Source: Carex sylvatica
Taxonomy: Eukaryota; Streptophyta; Magnoliopsida; Poales; Cyperaceae
Length of the DNA: 21,254 nt
NCBI GenBank assembly: GCA_964058845.1
Contig: CAXKVR010000469.1
Coordinates: 1 to 21,254 of the forward strand
Direction of reading: 5' to 3'
In this document: in pieces, positions 1 to 11,274 of the stretch
Layout of the letters: each line of letters starts with the position of its first letter
Position numbering within the stretch: the first letter of the stretch is position 1
Position numbers and translations under genes: made by a program
Notes under the pieces: model-generated
Databases searched by the model: none
The model's input: only the letters and a program-made list of their open reading frames with translations
Told to the model about the DNA's origin: nothing

Positions 1-647
1 TCAGTTATGATGAACAAGGTTTCTTCATGTAAATTTGAGAGGCTTTGAGTTGCTAAATTTTCATCTGACAATTGCTAATAAGTATGAAAATCGTACTAGA
101 TGCTAAAGCAAGCTCAAATGTACTACATTATCAAAACAATCATATAGGCCACAAAATAATTTCAGGTCTAGTCTGAAAAGAAAACTGAGTAAAAGTAATT
201 TGGGTCTGTTGATAAGTTGTTCTACCTGAATAGACAATTTCAATTTGGAGCGAGATAGTAATTTTTTATGGGTACGGCATCTTTGGTTGGCCTCACCAGG
301 AAGTTAAGTGTATGGGATTGTACAATTCAGATTTTTGGGGCATTATTTGATCATAGTGCAATGTTTGATTTCAATATTGCATCAAATAAGCAATGAAAAC
401 TGCAATTATGTTCAATCAGAAATAAGGAGCAAGTATAAGGATCAAAGTACCTAATTTGAATCAAGTTTGTCAGGTGTTATGGTACTATATTAGTGAAAAG
501 GTAGAGAAGCCAACACTGCAATCAATGGAAATGAAGGATACAATACTATATAGAACAGCTTGTACCAGCATACTATTAACAATTTTATGTTATAAGATCT
601 TTTTCTTATCGATATATTTAGTTCCACTTTTGTTTCTGCTTGCTCAG
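1..647 (+). other. Intron 1 (partial) of the MPP alpha gene
   Basis: This stretch ends in a pyrimidine-rich run and an AG at 646-647, just before the first recognisable MPP exon, so it is read as the 3' part of intron 1. A chance open frame enters the exon from 456, but its residues before 648 do not resemble the family. No start codon followed by an Arg/Ser/Ala-rich mitochondrial presequence was found here, so the first exon must lie upstream of the window. Nothing else was recognised in it. Confidence 0.6.
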
Positions 648-3600
648 GAATTTGCAGCCAGTAGACATGTCAATACAAGTGTTGAAACAAAGCCATCGGG
701 AAGTTTTAGTTGGCTTATTGGTGACAAATCAAGTCAATTACCTCCTCTGACGCTCCCTTTACCAGGTGTTGAGATACCGCCACCTTTGCCTGATGTTGCC
801 AGCCCCGGTACAACCAAGATTACAACTCTCCCAAATGGTTTCAAGATTGCATCTGAGTTTTCACCGGTATGAAACTTGCTAAAAGTTCGTATCACTTTCT
901 CTCCTTTAGACAACCACATACAAGAAAATTGCTTTGTAAACCTAACACTAGGCTTACTTAGAATTTTATTTCCTCTGTGCAAACCAAAAAGTGTTTATGT
1001 TTTTACCCACAAGAGAACTTTACAATGAACTACTTCCTAACCTATCCTTTTGCAAGCAATTTATCAGAATCCAATTGCATCAGTTGGAATATACGTTAAC
1101 TGTGGCTCGATTTATGAGACACCAATCTCATATGGTGCCACACACCTTCTGGAGAGGATGGCATTCAAGACCACAACCAACCGAAGCCACTTGCGCATCA
1201 TTCGGGAAACTGAATCGATTGGCGGAAATGTTTCTACCTCCGGTTCAAGGGAGCAGATGGGGTACACTTATGATGCCTTGAAGACACACCTGACAGAGAT
1301 GGTAGAGGTGCTCATCGACTCTGTCAGAAACCCGGCTTTCCTTGATTGGGAGGTTAAAGAGCAGGTTGATAAACTTACCAATGTTATTTTATTTTAATAT
1401 CTACACAGCCAACAAGCTCTTTGGTTCTGATAAACACCCCTCAAGATTGATTAAAATAAAGTACGGAATTTCTTATTTTGCATAACTACTGAAATATCTA
1501 AGTCTAAGTTTAATTAGGTCCATTATTTCAATTTATTTCAAACAAGGTTAAAAAAATAATATGCCGATGCAACTTTTAAGAGGCTTTTCATATGTTATTC
1601 AAATAGATGAAATGAAAAAGATATGATCAATATCTCATATATCCCTGTGAGCATAACAGATGTCAGACATGCCAGTTTTTCCTGTTTTTCAGAAGAACCC
1701 TGTAAACATCCTGCTTTCTTAACCAGGTTAAGAGAACTGGTTATGGCAGGTGCTGGTCTGCTGGTTGGTACTGTTACATTTGCAGCCAACTATGATAACA
1801 AATTTGCAACGATATCCTTGATTGTTTCTTGACAATTCCATGGTATAACAGTTGCAGAAAATAAAATTGGAAATAGAAGAGGCTTCGCAAAACCCACAAG
1901 GCCTAATCATGGAGGCTCTTCACTCAGCCGGCTACTCAGGCGCACTGGCCCATAGCCTTATTGCATCAGAATCTGCACTTAGTAGGTTGGATGGTTCAAT
2001 CTTGGAAGACTTTGTTGTGGTAAGACTTGTTGAGTCACCTTTACTTTGTCATTTTTCCTGTTAAAACCTGAGTGTTTTGAATCTTTTCAGATAAACTACC
2101 TTTTACTAAAGTTATAATGTTATCGTGTAAACCTCGCATTGTTATGGTACGACCTCTAAATTTGCATCTTAGCCCTAATTGACGCCTTCTACTTTACTAA
2201 ATCTCAATTTACCCTCAGTTAACCCTCATTTATATAATTGAGACATAATTGAGCTTCAGTTTTTCTTTGGTAGTTTAGTTCGGATTTCCTTCCATATGCA
2301 CATAAATTCCCTACAAAGGGAATTAAAATATATACACAAAAATAGTAGAAAGGACTAAAATTCTCTTGACTTGATTCTGTACAACACTTACCAGCTGATA
2401 ACAGTACCAACCCTGACTAAAGTGGTGCTGATAATTCTCATGTTAATTTTGTCTATTCATATTCAACCTCTGATGTGATAGGATCTTATTTATTTCATTT
2501 ATTGTCCATTTATTTATCTCTGCAAAATGCAGGAGAACTACACAGCACCTAGAATGGTATTAGCAGCATCAGGGGTGCACCATGAAGAGCTGACAGAAAT
2601 TGCAAAGCCAATTCTAGAAGATCTTCCTGGAGTAGAAGTACCGCAAGAGCCCAAATCTGTCTATGTAGGAGGCGAGTATCGCCAACAAGCCGCCTCTGAG
2701 GTTCGTCTAAAAGAACGTCCAATATATTATCTTTTCTTGCATATGCCAGCATCTCTCCCTCCCTCCCTCTGGGGGGGTGGAGTGGGATATGTAGCTGCTA
2801 GATCAGTGGGATATGTGTGGTTGGATGTCTGTTGTTAGTGTGTGGATGGGATCATGGGAGTTGGGGTTGGGGAGCTAGTTCTCGATGAGGCAGTTTGTGC
2901 TGGTTGGTCAATGAGGGTAGATTAGTTCTGGTGAGTCCCTCTTTTTGAGGTGTCAACACGCAAAGACTGTCTAACTTTGGATTTGATGTCTGTTTCTAAA
3001 ATTTGTTGCTGTTTTTTTTTATTTTTTATTTTTTTATTTCTTATAGTTTTTTTTAAGGTTTTAATTTCTTATAGTTGACTCCTTTTTTTGTGGGAAGCAG
3101 AAGACTCATGTCGCTCTTGCTTTTGAAGTGCCCGGCGGCTGGAATCAGGAAAAGGAAGCCGTAACAGTCACTGTTCTCCAGGTACTGTTACAGACTTCTA
3201 TATTTTCCTTATTTGATCTTAAATTTATCATCCATGATCCATCCATCCATATACAACCTCAGTTATAGTTTCATGATTCAGCTGTTCGCCATGGATAGCT
3301 CATACTTTCACCTTGTTATTGCAGATGCTTATGGGAGGTGGTGGCTCTTTCTCTGCGGGTGGTCCTGGGAAAGGAATGCATTCTCGCTTGTGTATGTTAT
3401 TTTCATTTAACTTTGTTATGTTGGTATCGTTTCAGTTTATTTCAGTACCTGTATGTACGGAACTTTTTGCTATTATTTTGTAAGTTTATTTCTTCTCTGT
3501 AAGTTCATTTCTGCCTGTCTATTCAGGTTTAGTCTAGGAGGATAATCAATGGTGGTCAAGTAAAACCAAGTTTACTCTATGTATACATTCACCAATAACA

Positions 3601-5818
3601 GAAGTCAGTCAGACGCTTCATTTTTCTGCATCGTTTATGGTTTTTGATTGACAATAATTGTTGATTTTGTTTTAAATCATGTTTTTGCATTTTCTTTTTT
3701 TGACAGATCTTCGTGTGTTGAATGAGTTCAGACAGGTGGAATCATTCTCCGCCTTCAATAGCATCTACAATCACACCGGCCTTTTTGGTATTCATGCTAG
3801 CTGTGTAAGATTTTTCAAAATACTGTAATTTCATTACTTTTTTAAGTTGTGACGAATTTTATGAGCTTAATTGCAAGTATTGAGCAATAGGGAACCATAA
3901 ACTATCAACAGTAATTATGAACACCTATTGCCTTTCTAGTCTCTAGATGAAAATTTTCCAACATTTCTGCTGCTTTTTATTACAGGATCCAGGGTTCACT
4001 TCCAAGGCTGTTGATTTGGCAGCAAGAGAACTTATTGCTGTAGCTACTCCTGGTCAAGGTTTGTTTTAGTTTCTTGTTTCTTGGAAATCCAGGAGTTGAA
4101 AACTACAGATATGCATGTGCACTTGTTTTTAATTTTTTTTTTTCTCGGTATTTCTTCTTTGGAAATTACCAATATATGTCCAAATAGCACAATATAATAT
4201 ATAATTTTTTATTCCTGCAAAACTGGCCATGCACATCACCTATTCCCCTCGTTTAATTTGTTAAGAATCACCCCAACCTACCTCTAGTACTCGTATCCTT
4301 GTTAACTGTAAATTAAAAGCAGTGTGGAAAAAGGTGTAGTGTGTCATTCGTGAAATGGGGAAAATGATACATGGTATGATGTTTCTTACTTGCAGGGGAT
4401 CGGGGGTATCATTGATATTAAAATTTATGCGATTTGCATGGAATTATATTTATGTTAAGACATCTAAATTTATCCATCTCTTTTATTTGTATCTTGCAGT
4501 TGACCAGACACAGCTTAATCGTGCTAAAGAAGCTACCAAATCAGCCGTTTTAATGAACTTAGAATCTAGGGTAGTAAAGCTCCACAAAATTCTCACCATA
4601 TTTCATTGTCTAATTTTATGATACATTCTGTAATATAATCAATTTCATTTTATCGCAGATGGTAGCATCTGAGGACATTGGGCGTCAGATTTTGACATAT
4701 GGAGAGAGGTAGTTTGTTATTACTTTCAAATATTTAGACATTAATCACAATTACCCTCAAATGTATAAATCAAACACCGAAAAAGAAGACGACAAGGAAT
4801 TAATAATACGGCTAAGCATTTGGGCAGTGATATAAATAATGTAAACTGGCTCTGTACCTGCCAGAGCTAGTAATGACCTTTGAGAGCTAAAACCATTACC
4901 AAACAGCCAGAACATTTAAAGTACCAATAGATATGCCCACCATGTCAGTGCAGTTGTATACTCATGAGGTAGTTACCCTTTCAATTATTTTAATAGGCTG
5001 AACAACTCTTTTTTTGTTTGGGGTGTTTATATAAAAAATAAAACAGGAAACCAATCAAGCATTTCTTGGATTTTGTTGAGGGAATAACAGTGAAAGACAT
5101 AGCTTCCATCTCTGAAAGAATTATCTCTTCGCCTCTCACTATGGCATCTTGGGGTGAAGGTAACAATATACTTTACTAATATATTATCAGATATTAGTTA
5201 ATTAAAATCGTTTTTCTGTTGCAGAGTAATAAAACTAGAAATGAAAGGGAAAAAAGAATGAAATATAACAGGTGACGATGCAGATGGGTCGGATGACACC
5301 GTTGTTTCTCCATAGGGAGATAAGGGAGTAGCTTGAGACCATTGGGTTTAGAATAAAGGGAATTATGACATTTTCAGATGCAGGGTCTTGTCCTTATAAA
5401 CAAGGCCTTTGATCAGGAATAAGGGGAAAAAAAGAGTGTAGTGAGAGATATGAAGCAGTGTCCATGAAGCAGTGTCCAGTTGGTATGGGTATAAAACTGA
5501 TCCAGCCAGCACGTGCCGGTAAAGTATCAGATGAATCCTGTACTGGTAGGCTAGCAATAGCTGAAATGATTATCAATACCCTTCTGAAGAACTGCTGTAC
5601 TCGGATCAAGGATTAAACTTGAGTTCTCGTCAAAAGATGATTGGTGCCAATTGCCAAACCAGACCAACATCGTAACAGTCACCTGTCTACCAATGCATAT
5701 TTTGCTAAATCAATTCCCTGTGAAATAATTATTAATATTATCTTCTTTTTTTACTTATTTTATTGCAGTTGGTAATGTCCCTAGCTATGAATCTGTCAGC
5801 AGGAAGTTCTGTCCGTGA
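648..5818 (+). CDS. MPPalpha: Mitochondrial-processing peptidase subunit alpha (5' partial)
   Basis: The alpha subunit of the peptidase that removes presequences from imported mitochondrial proteins; in plants it is also core protein 2 of the cytochrome bc1 complex in the inner membrane. Exons: 648-866, 1068-1364, 1852-2019, 2533-2700, 3101-3181, 3325-3391, 3707-3804, 3986-4058, 4500-4570, 4659-4708, 5047-5159, 5769-5818 (TGA 5816-5818). All joins keep frame and all introns are GT-AG. They give 484 residues against about 500 for the family, so only about 20 N-terminal residues are missing upstream. Visible marks are [24 protein letters not shown] (the degenerate form of the beta-subunit zinc motif HxxEH, with R for the second H), [35 protein letters not shown], the glycine-rich loop [31 protein letters not shown] and [15 protein letters not shown]. 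The gene looks intact. Introns over 300 bases at 1365-1851, 2020-2532, 2701-3100, 3392-3706, 4059-4499 and 4709-5046 hold nothing recognisable beyond simple T-rich or C/G-rich runs. Confidence 0.95.
5268..5686. repeat. Possible inverted-repeat insertion in MPP alpha intron 12
   Basis: The last MPP intron (5160-5768) contains ACAGGTGAC at 5268-5276 and its exact reverse complement GTCACCTGT at 5678-5686. The 419-base segment between them is more GC-rich than the other introns and carries a short tandem copy of ATGAAGCAGTGTCC near 5450-5478. This could be a small non-autonomous DNA element. No convincing target-site duplication is seen, and a 9-bp match can arise by chance. Confidence 0.3.
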
Positions 5819-5871
5819 ATTTTTATACCACGCCTTTAGGAAAAAGAAAGAACTTTTTTATATTCGAAACT

Positions 5872-5877
5872 AATAAA
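5872..5877 (+). terminator. Possible proximal poly(A) signal of MPP alpha
   Basis: AATAAA lies 54 bases after the MPP stop codon. Plant poly(A) signals are loose, so this is only a candidate; a second lies at 6082. Confidence 0.3.
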
Positions 5878-6081
5878 ATTAGAGGCTCACTTCATTTACT
5901 GAAACCTTGTTCTCATCTTGACTTGAGCGTTCACAAATTCGGCTTTGTACTAAACTGTTACCAGGGTCTTTCTTGGGGACCCTGAATTTTGCTCTGATTA
6001 GTTTTTCTTCAAGTGTTGAAGTGTTGTAGAAGGAACAACTATATGACAATTTAATATTGTGGGAACACTGGAATTTAACAA

Positions 6082-6087
6082 AATAAA
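6082..6087 (+). terminator. Likely poly(A) signal of MPP alpha
   Basis: AATAAA lies about 265 bases after the stop, followed by a GT/T-rich stretch (AAGTTTGTTTATTAG) of the kind found around plant cleavage sites. It gives a 3' UTR of typical length. Transcript ends were not seen. Confidence 0.4.
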
Positions 6088-6773
6088 GTTTGTTTATTAG
6101 AGAAAAAAATATAGTTTGATTGCATCCCTACTTGATAAATATTTTTTTAGCGACAAGGGATTTCAGATTTGCCGTTTATTTAGTTGGTATTTTTTTCACT
6201 ATCACAAATTGTATGTATTCTTTTGTATTTTGTCGAGGGATTAGTACTACTCGATGTTTCTTAAATTAAGTTGACTATCAATATTTATGTTGACTGGGGA
6301 ATAAGAAAAGACCTATAAACTCAGAAAAATCTAGTAAAAGAACCTGACTGGGAGCACAGTTTTGAATGGTTTTAGAAAATTATTATGATAGCAAGCTAAC
6401 TTTATAACACAGGAAGCCTTTGTTACAGGTAATAAAATTTAAATCATAGGAAGCCGTGATTAGACAGAAAAGGCGTTTAATACAAAACCATGGTCATAAT
6501 GATGTTGCCTATGTTATGTTCATCCAAAATCATGGTCATAATGATTTTGAACGGCATTATAAACCTTACATGTCATTTGTGAGCTCATTTTACTAAAATG
6601 TATACTGAATATTGTGATTTAGGTTAATTAAAACCTTATATGATTCAAATTGGCTTTCACCATTGTAAAAATATATATTCATAAACAAAATAGGAGGTCA
6701 CATAAACCAGTGGATTAGATTATAAGCTAATTTAAGTCTGAGAAAGAGGTACGTTTGATAAACATGAACCACC
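6088..6773. other. Convergent intergenic spacer with one short direct repeat
   Basis: AT-rich DNA between the 3' ends of two genes that face each other. It holds no open frame of interest. The only structure noted is a 15-bp exact direct repeat, CATGGTCATAATGAT, at 6489-6503 and 6531-6545. Confidence 0.6.
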
Positions 6774-6779
6774 TTTATT
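6774..6779 (-). terminator. Candidate poly(A) signal of the epsin gene
   Basis: TTTATT on the plus strand reads AATAAA on the minus strand, about 195 bases beyond the epsin stop codon. A 16-base T run at 6920-6935 (A run in the transcript) lies between the stop and this signal. Candidate only. Confidence 0.3.
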
Positions 6780-6974
6780 GCTTTACAATGGCATTAATTG
6801 GATAGTACAACTTGTACTGTACAAGTACATCTATTTGTAAGCCGCTGTGGAGTTACCAGATCTAAAGAAAAAATAAAAAGAAAAAAAAACCCTCAAACAT
6901 GGACAATGAACACTACATCTTTTTTTTTTTTTTTTAATTGAATCATATGCCTCTGATATTCAAATTAACATAAT

Positions 6975-9794
6975 TCACTTAGATCTTGCAAATTGGCTAT
7001 GACTGAGTGTTGAATCTTTCTTATCAGTAAGACTAATTTTCTTCGCTGCACAAAAAAGAATATATGAAGTGTTTCGTAAAAAATGTTATCTTAGTGTCAT
7101 ACTATTCCATAGACATATAGCAAAATCAATAACACAAACAATTCAATAATATTTTTCGGACATTAGAAACTTACGTGCAGTTATATCAAGATCGATCAAT
7201 CCCCGGCTCAAGGAGTCAGCCCATATTCCTGACTTAACCTGAAAAGTACCGTCCTTGGTTTTGCGCTTTTCATTGCTTTCAGTACTTGATTTAAATTCAG
7301 TTTCATCAGTCTGGTCAGATCTGTTGTTGCGTGTGCCAGAGTTGTTGAATGGAATTGCCACAAAAGGGTCGTAACTGCTGTCAATTTTGTTACCAGAAAT
7401 GGAGGAATTAAGCTTTTGGTTACCCTGCAAATTTAATTAGGATGAGATCAATGAAAGGACTAAGCCAGCATTTGTAATATTTTATGCAAAACCAGAGGCA
7501 TTTGGTTATTTTTTGGGGTCCCACATGACTGTACAAGCTACTTAGCTTTTTATTTTTCCATTAGAACGTCACATTTGACCTGTTTTGCGTTGGTCATGGC
7601 TTCTATATTAAGCCAAGATAACCTAATTTCATGATTTTTATTTGTCTTGCCCAAATTACTCCAATTGTTATACCCATTTGGTTGAAGGATACTGGAGGGA
7701 AAAGGGAGGAACAAGAAAGTTAATTTATATTGTTCCTATAGCATTTTAAAAATTGTAAGCTGTATAAAGAGAAACTAATTAAAACCATGAAAAATTATAC
7801 CTGAGCTGTAGTTGTTTCTGAGTTGGATGTCGCAGATTGAAAGGTAGCGTCTGCAAATAAATCAACCTGCTCTTGCACATAGTTTATAGTGGTTTCCAAA
7901 TTTGGAGTGGACACAGGTGTATCAATTGTATCATCCATCAAATTAGGCACAAAGAGGTCCCCCCTTATAGAGCTCTTATCAGCTGATCCTATGCATTGCC
8001 AAGACCAAAAAAATCAATAACAATATTAACACATGTTGACTTATTTTCTGGTTCATCATTGATACACGATTCCTTTTGATTTCCTAGGTCTGGCTAAAAT
8101 ATTTACCAGAAACAATTAATGATGCAGTTTCTATCACTTGGCCCTTCGGATCACCATGACCAAAACGTTCACTAATAAATTTAATTTCACCAATGATTTT
8201 TGGGTTCTTTTGGCACTTCAGCTGAGATACTTACCACAAGTATTTATCGGTGAACGTGGATTAAAGTCCTCATCAAACTCATCCTTTGATGTGCTCCCTC
8301 GAGGTTTTTGACTAAACTTCTCCTTGTATTGATCTCTTTCAATATTGTTATACGACTTGGTCTCAATATTGTTATTCGACCTGTTTGTACCTCCGTATTT
8401 GTTGCTAGATTCATAATTCCCAATACTGGGCGATGTTGAACTTGATTTGTATGACATTCCAGTTGAAGATAAACCAATATATCTATGTACAAAGTTATTT
8501 AAAAAAAAATATAAAACAATAAACAAAAGTAAGAGAAATAATTACATGTGGCAATTATATCAGTACAGGATGCTTGATAATTAATTAGCATACAGTACTT
8601 CTGGTCTGCATTTTACTGGTACAGTACTGGCACCATCTCTTTTTTAAACAATCTTATCTCTACCACACAACGTCTGTCTAGCATGTACTGATCCAATATT
8701 TCCTTCTTTTGGCCGGAGTTATTGGTTATCTTTCGAGGAATAAAAAGAAGATGTATGGAAAAATAATTAAAACGATACAAGCTTTTGAAACTAAAAAAGA
8801 AGACTGTTTACTTATCACGTGTGGCGGCTGCTTTCTCCCGTACTTGTTGTAGCTTTTCCCTGTCGTCTAAGATTGATAAAATTGCTTCTATCTTTTTTCT
8901 CACACTTAACCCCACATCCTTCCCATTAGGTTCAACACACTCATATCTTGATAGTGCCTTCAAAAATTTTATTTACAAAATAAATAAACAAAGAGATTCT
9001 CAACATATTTAAAAAAAATACTCTTTATACAAAAAATAAGAAAAGAAAACTAACAGTTATTTGAGATATGTTATCATAAATATCATCAACAGCACGCTCG
9101 GCCCCATTTGCAACCAGGTACTCAATAGCAACCAATGACTGAAACACGAAATTATTATTATTTATTGCAGGATTAATTTTTTTAAATATTGACAATATTG
9201 CTTCTTAATACCTTGTATAAATGAAGCCAATTTGCTTTTGTGTTGCTCAGCCGTTGCCAAAGTACATTCATTACCAAATCGCAATCCAAACTACATACAA
9301 ATTGTATAAAATTATAATCAAAGAGTAAAAAAATCAATAAACAGCAAGGTGCTTGTCAAAATAAGTCTCAAGCTTATACTAATTAAAAAAGTATTATACT
9401 AACTAATTTTTGGTGGTAGCCCGAGCAATATCTGACAACTCGGATCCATGGGGGCCCCAGGGTTCGTCGCTGGTAGCATCAAGAACCTAGATGAATAAGT
9501 TTGTAGAATCAATAATACAAATACAATGGAAACAAAATAACAAAAAAAAAAGGTCCTCTATAAGTAAAAAACCCATCAAAATTATAGAAAGAAAACATAA
9601 ACAAACCTTTTGTTCAATTTCTGGCACACTAAGAACTTTCAAATTGACTTCCCTCTTTCTGAGACAAGTAAAAAACAGAGTATTTCATAGTTACTTCACA
9701 AAATTACGAGGAAATATGAAAGAGGAAATGATAAAAGTCAAGGAATCGCTTACATCTCCCGAACTGCTTGATCAAAGATCTTCATGAAATCCAT
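6975..9794 (-). CDS. Epsin-type ENTH-domain clathrin adaptor (complete)
   Basis: A monomeric adaptor that binds membrane phosphoinositides through its ENTH domain and recruits clathrin and adaptor complexes; plant epsins act in vesicle traffic between Golgi, endosome, vacuole and plasma membrane. Exons in transcript order: 9794-9754, 9658-9607, 9486-9404, 9290-9212, 9138-9055, 8957-8812, 8482-8235, 7988-7801, 7424-7175, 7045-6975. They sum to 1242 bases, 413 residues, with GT-AG introns and correct phases. The ATG at 9794 opens [13 protein letters not shown], the family's usual start. The ENTH domain spans about residues 10-160 ([54 protein letters not shown]), then YIGLSSTG. The disordered tail holds [10 protein letters not shown], two DLF motifs ([15 protein letters not shown]), DPF at 326-328 and the conserved [19 protein letters not shown] at 372-390. 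It stops 23 residues later, whereas Arabidopsis EPSIN1 is about 560 residues with a long Gly/Gln-rich end. Introns over 300 bases at 8483-8811 and 7425-7800 show nothing notable. Confidence 0.94.
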
Positions 9795-9897
9795 ATCTAA
9801 AATCAATCTACCAATTCGAACTAGTGTTTTCTTAACTGAACTGGAGACTTAAGGTGTATAATGAATAAATAACTTTAGAAAGATCACGAGATTTTCC

Positions 9898-9920
9898 AGA
9901 GAGAGAGAGAAAGTGAGAGG
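9898..9920 (-). repeat. CT-rich tract in the epsin 5' leader
   Basis: A run of GA dinucleotides on the plus strand reads as a CT-rich tract in the epsin transcript or promoter, about 105-125 bases before the start codon. Pyrimidine-rich CT repeats are common in plant 5' UTRs and core promoters. Confidence 0.5.
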
Positions 9921-10033
9921 CGTATTTGAATTTCTCAAGTTAGAAGGAAAAAAATGGAACACGCGGCAGCGATAACGAATTGAAAATTCACCAGGAATTC
10001 CGCCCCTTTTTTTTTGGACAAATTTTCACAAAA

Positions 10034-10050
10034 CCCCTTTTATAAATACA
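10034..10050 (-). promoter_or_regulatory. Possible TATA box of the epsin gene
   Basis: On the minus strand this reads TGTATTTATAAAAGGGG, a good TATA-like match about 240 bases before the ATG. A start site about 30 bases downstream would put the CT tract inside a leader of roughly 215 bases. The surroundings are AT-rich, so a chance match is possible. Confidence 0.35.
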
Positions 10051-10740
10051 GAAATTATAAAATTCCCTAGATTTTGTTTTTGACATTAAATGTAATGTGA
10101 CGTGATAAAAATATCATATTTATGTGATATGTAAAAAATAATAGATGAAAGACATCACGTTTAGTCATGCTGTGACATATTGTGAAACAATGATAATTAC
10201 ATATGACATTCTTTTTTATCGGATTTTAGATTGTTAGTTGAAATAAATAGAAAAAATGCAAAAATTGTGGGAATATGGCAATAATATTGTAAAATAAAGA
10301 GAAAAGTTGGAAAGAATTTCCATGTCATACAAATATTTATAATTTTTGCCTGAATTTTGAATTGTTGATTAAAAAAATTAAAATACCTATATTGTGGAAA
10401 AATGGGAAATTATTTTAGATTGAAGAGAGAATGTTATTTTTTTTTTATATTTTACTTCATAAAAAAGATAGGAAATTTTTATTGATCGAAGAATTCAAAT
10501 TAAATTTTTAGGATTATATGACAAAAAATATATAATTTTTAAATGTGATTAAATATCATTAATTTTTTTAAATAGTGGTTTGTTATTTTAAGTTTAAAGT
10601 ATCCTAATTTTTAAAAAAAAATTCTCATATTTCTAGGCTTGGGACTGACTATGTACAAAAAACATAGGCGGAGTTAAGAATTGAAAAATATGTTAGTATA
10701 TTTTATGTAATAATAGTGTTGAAATGTAAACTTTAAAATA
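10051..10740. other. AT-rich intergenic DNA without recognised features
   Basis: Very AT-rich sequence with many A and T runs and only short chance open frames. A small palindromic stretch, ATATCA...TGATAT, lies near 10108-10127. Nothing else was recognised. Confidence 0.5.
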
Positions 10741-10750
10741 AGAATTGAAA

Positions 10751-10808
10751 TGCATGAATGTATTTTGTCCAAGAGGAGGGTTCAAGTGCATGAATGTATT
10801 TTGTCCAA
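10751..10808. repeat. 22-bp direct repeat, two copies
   Basis: A 22-base sequence starting TGCATGAATG and ending TTTTGTCCAA occurs identically at 10751-10772 and 10787-10808, 36 bases apart start to start. It could be a local duplication or part of an eroded repeat. No gene overlaps it. Confidence 0.75.
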
Positions 10809-11115
10809 TTAGTTTTGATATGTTTTGTATAACATCAACGGTATAATGGTCTTATAAACTGCCAATAACAAGGATAATATGCACGGACCTTTCTTGCGCA
10901 AGGATGTAATATTTATGCAATTTATCGATATTTCAGGGTTTTTTTTGAGATGGACTTGATAATTGAAAATAAATTGTATACGTCATTTGAAATTGCCACC
11001 TGAATAATGGTTTCTTAAGCATGAAAAAAAAAACTACAGGAAAAATAATAAGTGTGTTGTTTAACTATTTCTTAGTCAGGATGCAAGTTTCTCCGAGTGC
11101 GTATCCTGCTCTGAG

Positions 11116-11256
11116 ATATCTCATATTTTGCATGACCGACATGTCCAGTGCCTATTCGGGGATAGCGCAGGGGCCAGTATTTTTAGCATTGAGATTCGTG
11201 CAGAACGTATTTGAACGGTTGAGATTTTCCATAAAGTCATGTAAAATATGAGATAT
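11116..11256. repeat. Foldback (MITE-like) repeat with 21-bp inverted arms
   Basis: The arm at 11116-11136 (ATATCTCATATTTTGCATGAC) and the reverse complement of 11236-11256 match at 20 of 21 bases, with 99 bases between. Similarity extends outward in part: GCGTATCCT near 11100 against GGATGCGA near 11258-11265. The GC content is above that of the flanks. This looks like the remnant of a small inverted-repeat element. Outer ends and target duplication are not clear, so the true element probably runs a few tens of bases beyond each arm. Confidence 0.6.
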
Positions 11257-11274
11257 AGGATGCGAATTCCCTGA

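Noticed and set aside
456..647. Open frame running into MPP exon 2 with an apparent start and a hydrophobic stretch
   Set aside because: Residues before 648 do not resemble MPP presequences, and a good polypyrimidine-AG acceptor sits at 646-647. The short LYRTA likeness to the family's MYRTA start is taken as chance.
991..1281. 96-residue plus-strand frame overlapping MPP exon 3
   Set aside because: It is an alternate-frame shadow of the exon that encodes the conserved [11 protein letters not shown] region.
5363..5609. Two overlapping minus-strand frames in MPP intron 12
   Set aside because: No recognisable domain, they overlap each other in different frames, and they lie within an intron-borne possible repeat.
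8785..9012. Plus-strand frame across an epsin exon
   Set aside because: The minus strand at 8812-8957 encodes the ENTH-region [13 protein letters not shown] with matching splice sites, so the plus frame is a shadow.
11021..11251. 76-residue plus-strand frame
   Set aside because: It lies across the foldback repeat at 11116-11256 and has no protein-family character.
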